A stretch of 5,931 nucleotides of DNA, taken from NCBI GenBank assembly GCA_020216575.1, contig JAIUYC010000296.1, positions 1 to 5,931 on the forward strand, given 5' to 3'. The stretch comes from Coleofasciculus sp. S288. GTDB lineage: Bacteria; Cyanobacteriota; Cyanobacteriia; Cyanobacteriales; Coleofasciculaceae. The notes beneath the pieces were generated by a model. That model made no database searches. It saw nothing but the letters and a program-made list of their open reading frames with translations, and had not been told where the DNA came from. A program made the position numbers and the translations under genes. Shown piece by piece: positions 1 through 5,863 of the stretch (position 1 is its first letter; each line of letters opens with the position of its first letter).

Positions 1-1437
1 GGAGATACGCTGATTTACATCGAAGTGTCACATCGGTCTACCAACGGTTCTCAGAAATCGGCAACTCAGCAGAAGCGGCAGCAGTTTTGGCAACCGATAG
101 TCCAGTGTCTATCTTGGCGAAGTCTCAAGCAAAAACTGACCGAATTTTGGCAACTTAACTCTCAGCATCAAGTGCGGCGTGTTGGGGTTATTTGTGGCGT
201 TACCGTGTTTATTCTGCTGCTGTGTGGAACGATGCTGTTTCACATTAACGACTCCAACATTTCTCTCCGAGACGCTTTTTATGCCACAGCCGTCTTGCTT
301 CTAGGAGGATATGGGGATTTATTTGGAGAACTGCCGTTGCAAACACCTATGCCTTGGTGGTTGCAGCTATTCAGTTTCGGATTGACTCTAGCAGGTACGG
401 CATTTGTGGGGGTGTTGTATGCGCTGTTCACAGAGGCACTTTTAACTGCCAAATTTCAGTTTTCAAAGCGGCGCCCGCCCGTGCCGCAAAACGACCATGT
501 AGTACTGATTGGATTGGGTCGAGTGGGGGTGCGGGTTGCGGCTCTATTGCAAGCATTCAAGCAGTCGGTGGTTGGTGTCACGAATACAGAAATTGACCCA
601 AACATTTTACCGCAACTGCCGATTGTTACGGGTGACTATACCGAAATGTTGAAGCTGGCAAACCTTGCCACGGCGAAAAGTGTCGTTGTGGCAACGGATG
701 ATGAAATGGTGAATGTGGAAATTGGCTTGATGGTGCATGCGGCAAATCCGGCTTGCGGTTTGGTGATTCGGACGTTTGAGCAAGGCTTGAGTAACAATTT
801 GGCGCAGATGTTACCTGAAGCCCAAGTGCTGTGTGCCTATGCCTTAGCAGCAGAAGCGTTTGCGGGAGCGGCGTTTGGTGAAAACATCGATAGTCTGTTT
901 CGCCTCAACAACCAGACTATTCTGGTGACGGAATATGCGATTGAACCGGGCGATACGCTTAATGGGTTATTGTTGGCAGACGTGGCTTATGGCTATGAAG
1001 TGGTGCCGATTCTCTATCAGAAGGGGCAAGAGGCTCCTACATTTATGCCTTCTGAGGATATTCGTCTAGTTATTGGCGATCGCATGGTGGTTTTAGCCAG
1101 TCGCTATGGTCTGCGACGCATTGAGCAGGGTAGAGTTAGCATAACACCAAAACGCTGGCGAGTTCGAGTTGAGAAAGCCCTGACCCAGGAGGCGATTTTT
1201 GAGGGGGCAAATGCGATCGCTCGGATTTCTGGATGCAGTCTCACCACTGCCAGAACCTTGATGCACAACTTACCGGGAACGTTGCGATCGCCATTGTACA
1301 AACACCAAGCACAACGCCTCGTGCGAGAACTCCGGAAGGCTCAAGTTACTGCTCGCGTTGTCCCCATTGCCAAGAACACGGGGTTAATATCTAAACATCC
1401 TCTTGATGACTCCTCAACCCCCGATCGTCAATTGTAA
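1..1437 (+). CDS. Potassium-channel-like protein with RCK/TrkA-N domain and L7/L12-like tail (5' partial)
   Basis: Probable inner-membrane K+ channel gated by a cytoplasmic nucleotide-binding domain. Numbering is from the GTG at 25. A basic, Gln-rich N-terminus (1-50) is followed by TM1 (about 53-73), a pore loop with filter-like LGGYGD (93-98), TM2 (about 111-137), then a Rossmann RCK-N domain with GLGRVG (163-168) and acidic TGDYTE (about 202-207). An RCK-C-like lobe ends in GDRMVVLAS (351-359). Residues about 377-447 resemble the L7/L12 C-terminal domain. The filter departs from TxGYGD: Leu replaces Thr. The frame has no stop back to base 1, and the eight codons before the GTG read GDTLIYIE, similar to the end strand of an RCK-C lobe. 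A GGAG lies at 1-4, too far from the GTG to serve it. I therefore treat the gene as truncated by the window edge, perhaps with another RCK-like domain upstream. The GTG at 25 is the alternative start (470 aa). The channel/RCK assignment is firm; ion and ligand are inferred. Confidence 0.85.
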   Translation, partial: GDTLIYIEVSHRSTNGSQKSATQQKRQQFWQPIVQCLSWRSLKQKLTEFWQLNSQHQVRRVGVICGVTVFILLLCGTMLFHINDSNISLRDAFYATAVLLLGGYGDLFGELPLQTPMPWWLQLFSFGLTLAGTAFVGVLYALFTEALLTAKFQFSKRRPPVPQNDHVVLIGLGRVGVRVAALLQAFKQSVVGVTNTEIDPNILPQLPIVTGDYTEMLKLANLATAKSVVVATDDEMVNVEIGLMVHAANPACGLVIRTFEQGLSNNLAQMLPEAQVLCAYALAAEAFAGAAFGENIDSLFRLNNQTILVTEYAIEPGDTLNGLLLADVAYGYEVVPILYQKGQEAPTFMPSEDIRLVIGDRMVVLASRYGLRRIEQGRVSITPKRWRVRVEKALTQEAIFEGANAIARISGCSLTTARTLMHNLPGTLRSPLYKHQAQRLVRELRKAQVTARVVPIAKNTGLISKHPLDDSSTPDRQL

Positions 1438-1457
1438 CGTTTGACTTTTCCGTGACA

Positions 1458-2378
1458 ATGGCAAAACTCCACTATGAAGGATATGGTAACGAGCCAGCCA
1501 CAGTCCTAGTCCGCGAAAAATTAGGCAGTGCTAATGTCTATGCCAAAAATGCTCAATCCATCCTCAATAAAGCCACAGGCTTCATTAATGCCTATGATTT
1601 CACGCTAAATCCCTATCGAGGTTGCCAATACGGATGCAGTTACTGCTATGCTGCCGCTTTTAGCCCTAACAGTAAAATGCGCCAAGATTGGGGCAACTGG
1701 GTGATTATTAAACAAAATGCGGCGGAAGTGTTAGGGAAAGAACTGGCGAACTGGGACAAGAAACATCCGGGTAAACCTGCCAGTATCTATATGAGTAGTG
1801 TCACCGATCCCTACCAACCGATTGAAGCCAAACAGCAGCTAACACGGCAGTTGTTAGAGGTGATGGTATCGTATCAACCGACACTGGTGATTCAAACCCG
1901 CAGCCCGATGATTACGAGAGATATTGATATTTTGCGACAGTTTCAGCGCTTGCGGATCAATATGAGTATTCCCACCGGCAGCGAATCTGTGAGGAAGGAT
2001 TTTGAGGCGCGATCGCCAAGTATCAAAGCCAGACTGCATGCCATTGGTACGCTCAAATACAGCATTCCCTGCGACGACAACCACGAAGCAAGATTTTCTG
2101 TTACCGTGACACCTCTTCTTCCCACCCTACCCGACGAGCAAGCCTATTTTATCAGTCGGCTAGAAGTTGCTGACCGAGTGGTGGTTCAGGAGTTTCATGC
2201 GAGTAATGGGCGATCGCTTGTTGCATCTACCCGTGAAGACGCTTTGGTTCTCAAACGCAAATATGCCTGGTGGTACGACGATGAAGAAAAGAGTTACCAG
2301 CAGTTTATGGCTAAGTTAGCTTGTCTGTTGATGGATGTTCAAATTATGGAAGGCAAAGAAGGCTTTGGTTATGAGTAA
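1458..2378 (+). CDS. Radical SAM protein, SplB-like / Rv2578c-like family
   Basis: Cytoplasmic 4Fe-4S radical SAM enzyme of unknown substrate, 306 aa. From the ATG at 1458, the cluster motif CxxxCxxC is C56, C60, C63 within RGCQYGCSYCYA, with Tyr-Ala after the third Cys as usual in this group. Other family-like segments are TDPYQPIE (116-123), the Thr-Arg-Ser-Pro strand near 147-150, SIPTGSES (about 170-177), FEARSPSIKARL (182-193) and PLLPTLPDE (about 219-227). The motif lies close to the N-terminus, so the protein is essentially the barrel with a short tail and no extra cluster-binding Cys array: the only other Cys are C205 and C289. A GTG at 1452 would add two residues; the ATG seems likelier, though neither has a clear Shine-Dalgarno. 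The gene follows the channel by 20 bases and its last 8 bases overlap the methyltransferase gene. Family assignment is firm. The spore photoproduct lyase reaction is not implied: this branch is widespread in non-sporeformers and uncharacterised as far as I know. Confidence 0.9.
   Translation: MAKLHYEGYGNEPATVLVREKLGSANVYAKNAQSILNKATGFINAYDFTLNPYRGCQYGCSYCYAAAFSPNSKMRQDWGNWVIIKQNAAEVLGKELANWDKKHPGKPASIYMSSVTDPYQPIEAKQQLTRQLLEVMVSYQPTLVIQTRSPMITRDIDILRQFQRLRINMSIPTGSESVRKDFEARSPSIKARLHAIGTLKYSIPCDDNHEARFSVTVTPLLPTLPDEQAYFISRLEVADRVVVQEFHASNGRSLVASTREDALVLKRKYAWWYDDEEKSYQQFMAKLACLLMDVQIMEGKEGFGYE
2356..2362 (+). promoter_or_regulatory. Ribosome binding site deciding the methyltransferase start
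   Basis: AAGAAGG lies inside the 3' end of the radical SAM gene, 8 bases before the ATG at 2371. It supports that ATG over the in-frame ATG at 2335, which has no purine-rich stretch at proper spacing and would create a 44-base overlap with the upstream gene. Confidence 0.65.
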
Positions 2379-3729
2379 TCCCTTTGTCAGTTGGTGGCGT
2401 TCCAATCAGTTTCGTGCTGCCCTCAAACAAAATAATGAGCGAAAGGCAACGCAAATTCTACTAGAAATTGAAAATTCAGGTGCAAAACTTTCCTGGTTAG
2501 AACGGCTATTTAGAAAAAAACTTGAGTCTGAAGAATCCTCGTCGTTTTACCAGCGGGAATTAGCGTCTGTTTCGGCACGTCTCCACACAGCTTTACCGAG
2601 AGAAGAAGAATTAGAAGGACAAATCAGTCCTAACATTCACCTCGAAAGCTTATTAGTTTCAGATACTGAATTTGTTCAATTTATCCATCATAGTTTTAAG
2701 TTTAATAAGCTGGATGAATACAGGTTGCAATGTACGGGAATAGACAAGCGTGTATTTGATGACTTTGAAGCGAGTCTAGCGCAGTTCTTACAAACAGAAC
2801 TCGATAAAATTTCCAAAGCGGCGCTGACATCCGAGTTAGAACGCGCCATTCGAGATATTGAAGGATTAAAGCAGGGACTAGACCCTCAGTACAGTTTTAA
2901 ATTAAGTCCCTATGTCTACTTCATGACCTATTTCTTGGACAATGTTTACTGTGCTTATATAGCTTGGTTTTTGATTTATGAAGCAGGCTTAATCCCCCAA
3001 AATCTTAAAATTCTCGATATTGCTGCTGGTCCGGGAACTGTGGCTTATGGGTTAGCGTTACTACTACAGAGCAATAGTGGCTTTTTTCCCCTGCCTCAAA
3101 TGCACATTTCTTACTACTCTTTGGAAAAACAATATTTATTACAATTTCGTGGGCTTCAATTCTGGCGGCAGTATATCGACCCCAAACATATAGCGACTAA
3201 TGCTTACTTCCGGTTTGATACATCTGATATTTTCGATTATAAAATTCATTCCAAAAAGTTACCCGAATCCTTTTTTAATTTTATTGTAATTTCTCACTGT
3301 TTCTTTTATGAAACTCAAAAAAGAAATGACTCTTATATTGTCTACAAAAATATTATCCAAGATAGTCTAGCAGTGGGTGGTTACGTCTTGTTAATCGTAC
3401 AAGGCATGAAGCTTTTTAATGCTTATGATGTACCTCTTGACGACATGAGTCAAGAGCAAATTGTCATCCGAGAGTTTCTTGAAGAATTAGGACTGCAATT
3501 AGAGTGGTATAAGTATCTGACATCTACTGGGGAAAGAGTGCCGATGAATGGGGCAGAGTTTGGAAAGTTTGCTAGAGAAAATTTGCCAGAACAAAAGTAT
3601 ATGAGTCCCTTGAAACGGCAGTACTTGGGACAACAGTTTGACTCAAATTACGTTCTTGATGACTACGTAATTTTAGCTAAACGACAAGGAGCGACAGACT
3701 CCCTCGACCCCCTTTCCCTCTCAGAATAA
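2371..3729 (+). CDS. Class I SAM-dependent methyltransferase-like protein with unknown N-terminal domain
   Basis: 452 aa. The C-terminal half has a Rossmann methyltransferase pattern: motif I ILDIAAGPGT (214-223), the acidic segment FDTSDIFDY (282-290), the hydrophobic strand FFNFIVISHCFFYE (301-314) in the motif IV position, and LAVGGYVLLIV (333-343) like the strand after it. The target cannot be read off. Residues 1-170 are mostly helical and charged, with a basic/aromatic start (MSNPFVSWWRSNQFR) and a possible coiled coil at about 140-170; I recognise no family there. Residues about 178-206, rich in Tyr and Phe, are hydrophobic but look like a buried helix beside the SAM site rather than a membrane anchor. 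The ATG at 2371 is chosen because of AAGAAGG 8 bases upstream and the ATGAGTAA overlap with the radical SAM stop, typical of translational coupling; an ATG at 2335 would add 12 residues. The second half is visibly AT-rich. The methyltransferase fold is likely; substrate unknown. Confidence 0.8.
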   Translation: MSNPFVSWWRSNQFRAALKQNNERKATQILLEIENSGAKLSWLERLFRKKLESEESSSFYQRELASVSARLHTALPREEELEGQISPNIHLESLLVSDTEFVQFIHHSFKFNKLDEYRLQCTGIDKRVFDDFEASLAQFLQTELDKISKAALTSELERAIRDIEGLKQGLDPQYSFKLSPYVYFMTYFLDNVYCAYIAWFLIYEAGLIPQNLKILDIAAGPGTVAYGLALLLQSNSGFFPLPQMHISYYSLEKQYLLQFRGLQFWRQYIDPKHIATNAYFRFDTSDIFDYKIHSKKLPESFFNFIVISHCFFYETQKRNDSYIVYKNIIQDSLAVGGYVLLIVQGMKLFNAYDVPLDDMSQEQIVIREFLEELGLQLEWYKYLTSTGERVPMNGAEFGKFARENLPEQKYMSPLKRQYLGQQFDSNYVLDDYVILAKRQGATDSLDPLSLSE

Positions 3730-3734
3730 TACCA

Positions 3735-3746
3735 ACTTTATAAAGT
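3735..3746. repeat. 12-bp perfect palindrome
   Basis: ACTTTATAAAGT is its own reverse complement. It sits 5 bases after the methyltransferase stop codon and 11 bases before the Uma2 remnant's ATG. It is AT-rich and has no loop, so it is more like a protein-binding site or a chance palindrome than a terminator. Confidence 0.35.
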
Positions 3747-3757
3747 AGCGAAAGACA

Positions 3758-3892
3758 ATGACACAAGCGACTGCACCCACTGAAATCACCTATCGTCCTC
3801 AACAAGAGGTCGAGTGTCTAGATAATCCCTCTACCCTCAGAGGGGACCCACTCTTACCGGGTTTTGTATTGGATTTATCAACAATTTGGTAA
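3758..3892 (+). pseudogene. Uma2 family (DUF820) endonuclease remnant, internally deleted
   Basis: An ATG-to-TAA reading frame of 44 codons. Its first ten residues (MTQATAPTEI) resemble the start common in cyanobacterial Uma2 proteins. From residue 12 on it reads like the family's C-terminal end: YRPQQEVE, LDNPSTLRGD, then LLPGFVLDLSTIW directly before the stop. Full Uma2 proteins are about 180-200 residues, with the PD-(D/E)XK catalytic core between these two ends; that core is entirely missing here, so no nuclease activity is expected. The frame is intact across the junction near codons 10-12, suggesting one in-frame deletion of roughly 150 codons rather than gradual decay. No good Shine-Dalgarno precedes the ATG. 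The match rests on recalled family sequence, not a search; a real short peptide is the less likely alternative. Confidence 0.7.
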
Positions 3893-3906
3893 ATCAACGA
3901 GGAAAC

Positions 3907-3914
3907 GGAGGGGG
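3907..3914 (+). promoter_or_regulatory. Strong ribosome binding site for the nuclease-like gene
   Basis: GGAGGGGG ends 8 bases before the ATG at 3923. It is the strongest Shine-Dalgarno in the window and fixes the start of the downstream gene. Confidence 0.7.
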
Positions 3915-3922
3915 TCAAAAAG

Positions 3923-4537
3923 ATGCCATCAAAAGAAAAGAAGATCAAGAAAAAGAACTTTGCTAGCTTCAATTATAAAGAAGCCTTCAAACAACTAAAT
4001 CTGACTGAATTATTACCTTGGGAGATTGAAGTCGAATCGGTTGAACCCAGTAACTTCTTCCACGAACGCATGGAGAGACTCCAATGCTTTGACTTACAAA
4101 GGTATGAAGAATCCAAAAAACTCATTATTGATGCCCTTTGCGAAGAAGCTATTCAACCCTATAAACACCTAAAAATCTGGAAAGGGGCTGCTTTAGAGTC
4201 CGATACTACCAACGGAAATGTAGATTATTTAATTGCCGAACGGAAAGCTTACTTAGAAGCCCCATTCCTCTGTATTGTTGAAGCCAAGAAAGATGATTTT
4301 GAGCAAGGTTTAGCCCAGTGTCTAGTAGAAATGCAAGCCTGTCAATGGCAAAATCGAAAACTTGGCAAAGAAATTGATGTTTTGGGAATTGTTACCAATG
4401 GCGATGGCTGGAGATTTTACAAGCTAACACCCGGAGTCCGTGTTTACCAAACGTTGCTCTACGGTATTGCCCATATGGAAGAGATTTTAGGCTTACTCCG
4501 CTATGTTTTCCAGCAATGCGAACAAAATTTGAATTAA
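3923..4537 (+). CDS. Small PD-(D/E)XK nuclease-like protein, unknown function
   Basis: 204 aa, no signal peptide or membrane segment. The N-terminus is very basic (MPSKEKKIKKKN). The middle fits a PD-(D/E)XK core: an acidic helix (YEESKKLIIDALCEEA, about 61-76), NVDYLIAE with candidate metal ligand D101, the hydrophobic strand FLCIVEAKK carrying E120-x-K122, and a following helix with Q132 (FEQGLAQCLVEMQA). A later strand, DVLGIVTNGDGWRFYKL (about 152-168), resembles the segment seen after the core in type I restriction HsdR N-terminal-like and similar proteins. The protein is only the core, with no helicase or methylase partner nearby, so a restriction role is not shown. It starts 30 bases after the Uma2 remnant, which is another nuclease family, and is convergent with hypB. 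Cyanobacterial genomes carry many orphan proteins of this kind. The fold is an inference from motif order; the role is unknown. Confidence 0.75.
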   Translation: MPSKEKKIKKKNFASFNYKEAFKQLNLTELLPWEIEVESVEPSNFFHERMERLQCFDLQRYEESKKLIIDALCEEAIQPYKHLKIWKGAALESDTTNGNVDYLIAERKAYLEAPFLCIVEAKKDDFEQGLAQCLVEMQACQWQNRKLGKEIDVLGIVTNGDGWRFYKLTPGVRVYQTLLYGIAHMEEILGLLRYVFQQCEQNLN

Positions 4538-4578
4538 GATATAATGCTTAATCCTATCCTCTAGTTTGCATATCCCAG

Positions 4579-4595
4579 ACAGGTAAGATGCCTGT
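4579..4595. repeat. Small inverted repeat (ACAGG/CCTGT)
   Basis: ACAGG (4579-4583) and CCTGT (4591-4595) enclose a 7-base loop, TAAGATG. The wider string CAGACAGGTAAGATGCCTGTTCTAC resembles a dispersed intergenic element I recall from cyanobacterial genomes; this is memory, not a search. It lies between two convergent genes. There is no T-run, so it is not a textbook intrinsic terminator. Confidence 0.4.
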
Positions 4596-4600
4596 TCTAC

Positions 4601-4619
4601 GGTAATTCGATAAATTACC
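4601..4619. repeat. Hairpin with 7-bp stem in the convergent intergenic region
   Basis: GGTAATT (4601-4607) pairs perfectly with AATTACC (4613-4619) across the loop CGATA. The stem is AT-rich and followed by no T-tract on either strand. Its place between the stops of the nuclease-like gene and hypB suggests a bidirectional transcription end or mRNA 3'-end structure, but the sequence alone does not prove this. Confidence 0.4.
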
Positions 4620-4654
4620 AACTTGCTTTCTTGAATGCGCTTTAGCTTAGTGGA

Positions 4655-5437
4655 TCAAGTCATAATTGGCGATCGCTTTTGCTCGATTTGTTCTTCCAGA
4701 AAGCGATACCATGGCGCCATGCCAGCACCTGTTCGGGCTGAAATGTCCCAGATGGTAGCTTGAGGGGCAATCCGTTTAATAGTTGCGATCGCTAATTCAC
4801 GATCAAATCCCACCGCCTCAGCAATGTCAATTTTGTTGATAATAACGACATCCGCCGTTTTGTACAACGTTGGGTACTTGAGGGGTTTATCCTCCCCTTC
4901 CGTAACCGACAGCAGTGCCACCCGCAAGTCTTCGCCCAAATCGTAAGCCGCAGGGCAAACCAAATTGCCGACGTTTTCAACAATTAGCAACTTCACCCCG
5001 TCTAGGTTTATTTCCTGCATCGCCCTTGCCACCATATCCGCTTCTAGGTGACAGACGTTGCCCGTAGTAATTTGTACGACAGGACTTCCACTGCGACGCA
5101 AGCGCTGGGCATCGTTATCCGTTGCCAAGTCGCCCACAATCACCGCCGCAGGGATGCGATTTCCTAAATCTGTAAGCGTTCGTTCGATAAACGCTGTTTT
5201 CCCAGAACCCGGAGAGGATAGCACATTTAGCGCTAATATTCCCCGACTCAGGAAATAGCCTCGATTACGCTCTGCCAAGCGGTCATTTTTTTCTAAAATG
5301 GATTGAGCGATCGCAACAGTCCGATGTCCATTGTCGCTATGTTCGTGATGGTGATAATGCTCATGATGATGCGTGTGAGTATCGGCATGGATGCCAATCT
5401 CGCCGACACGACTATTACATCCGCAATCTTGACACAT
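4655..5437 (-). CDS. hypB: Hydrogenase nickel incorporation GTPase HypB
   Basis: GTPase that works with HypA to load nickel into the large subunit of [NiFe]-hydrogenase; cytoplasmic, 260 aa. The N-terminus has the HypB metal motif CxxCxC (C2, C5, C7). A His-rich stretch follows, with 11 His between 17 and 38, typical of nickel-storing HypB. The G domain has SSPGSGKT (74-81, P-loop), [12 protein letters not shown] (102-113), ENVGNLVCP (154-162) and NKID (201-204). C129, H130 and C161 match the metal-binding residues of the HypB G domain. The ATG at 5437 is supported by AAGGAGA (5446-5452, complementary strand) with 8 bases of spacing and by the conserved MCxxC start. It is the second gene after hypA, 4 bases apart, and ends facing the nuclease-like gene. 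No hydrogenase or other hyp gene is in the window. Some bacteria also use HypAB for urease; hydrogenase is the usual cyanobacterial role. Confidence 0.97.
   Translation of the reverse strand: MCQDCGCNSRVGEIGIHADTHTHHHEHYHHHEHSDNGHRTVAIAQSILEKNDRLAERNRGYFLSRGILALNVLSSPGSGKTAFIERTLTDLGNRIPAAVIVGDLATDNDAQRLRRSGSPVVQITTGNVCHLEADMVARAMQEINLDGVKLLIVENVGNLVCPAAYDLGEDLRVALLSVTEGEDKPLKYPTLYKTADVVIINKIDIAEAVGFDRELAIATIKRIAPQATIWDISARTGAGMAPWYRFLEEQIEQKRSPIMT
4669..4676. repeat. HIP1 octamer (one of eight in the window)
   Basis: GCGATCGC, the highly iterated palindrome of cyanobacterial genomes. The other copies start at 1076, 1213, 1284, 2009, 2210, 4785 and 5307. All eight lie in coding sequence: three in the channel gene, two in the radical SAM gene, three in hypB. 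None lies between 2218 and 4668. Confidence 0.9.
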
Positions 5438-5441
5438 GGGT

Positions 5442-5801
5442 TTAGTCTCCTTGATAAAACTCCGCTAACTCTAACGATGTCAACTCAATTTCGCGTCCTT
5501 GACAGATATGATTGCTAAGTTGGTGACACTGAGGACACTCATAAAACACATCCTCTGGTTGAAATTCTTGCTCACAATTGGGACAGTAACAAACCACAGC
5601 GACTGACTCAATTTCCAACTGTGCTCCTTGGGCGATTGTTCCCTGAGTACACACATCAAATGCAAACTCCAACGCCTCTGGCACGACGCCCGACATTTCC
5701 CCCACCCGCATTTTTAATCGCTGAATTTTTTGAGCACCCTGCTGATGAGCGTGTTCTAGGGCAATTTCTATAGTATTTTGCATTAAGCTAACTTCGTGCA
5801 T
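5442..5801 (-). CDS. hypA: Hydrogenase maturation nickel metallochaperone HypA
   Basis: Small nickel chaperone that binds Ni with its N-terminus and passes it, with HypB, to the [NiFe]-hydrogenase large subunit; cytoplasmic, 119 aa, close to the usual 113-118. It starts MHEVSLMQ: Met1-His2-Glu3 is the conserved nickel-binding end, which fixes the start at 5801. The zinc site is C73-x2-C76 and C89-x2-C92; C71 and C51 are further cysteines. The segment [21 protein letters not shown] (29-49) is the typical HypA strand and helix. No Shine-Dalgarno is seen before the ATG (the upstream sequence reads CTTAAACTCCT), unlike hypB, so initiation may be weak or SD-independent. hypA leads the pair; its stop lies 4 bases before the hypB ATG, and its last codons contain the hypB ribosome binding site, so the two are probably translationally coupled. 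Confidence 0.97.
   Translation of the reverse strand: MHEVSLMQNTIEIALEHAHQQGAQKIQRLKMRVGEMSGVVPEALEFAFDVCTQGTIAQGAQLEIESVAVVCYCPNCEQEFQPEDVFYECPQCHQLSNHICQGREIELTSLELAEFYQGD
5446..5452 (-). promoter_or_regulatory. Ribosome binding site of hypB inside the end of hypA
   Basis: The - strand reads AAGGAGA, 8 bases before the hypB ATG. It lies within the last codons of hypA, so ribosomes finishing hypA pass over it. Confidence 0.7.
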
Positions 5802-5836
5802 AGGAGTTTAAGGGCTATATCGCCATCTCTTTTCTC

Positions 5837-5863
5837 GTTCTCTGTGTTCTCTGCGTTCTCTGT
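5837..5863. repeat. Three tandem copies of a 9-bp unit upstream of hypA
   Basis: The + strand reads GTTCTCTGT, GTTCTCTGC, GTTCTCTGT in direct succession, followed by GGTTCT. On the - strand this is the purine-rich CACAGAGAACGCAGAGAAC type. It lies 36 bases upstream of the hypA start, in its leader or promoter region. Similar ACAGAGAACACAGAG strings are, from memory, common in cyanobacterial intergenic DNA. I see no convincing hypA promoter in 5802-5931. Confidence 0.6.

Noticed and set aside
1104..1301. 65-codon - strand frame inside the channel gene
   Set aside because: It is the complement of a well-supported coding region, has no recognisable motif and no ribosome binding site.
1441..1446. 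TTGACT as a -35 box for the radical SAM gene
   Set aside because: It lies only 11 bases before the start codon, leaving no room for a -10 box and leader.
3865..3895. Promoter for the nuclease-like gene from TTGGAT plus downstream AT-rich sequence
   Set aside because: At 16-18 base spacing no reasonable -10 box is found, and the stretch encodes the Uma2 tail.
4540..4545. Perfect TATAAT just after the nuclease-like gene
   Set aside because: The base at 17-bp spacing upstream gives TGCGAA, a poor -35 box, and no + strand gene follows; it is probably chance in AT-rich intergenic DNA.
5339..5383. Repetitive ATGRTG-like DNA as a microsatellite
   Set aside because: It is explained by His codons in the nickel-binding stretch of HypB.
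5303..5518. 71-codon + strand frame across the hypB start and hypA end
   Set aside because: It is antisense to the clear hypAB genes; its Met/His-like composition comes from the complementary His-rich codons.
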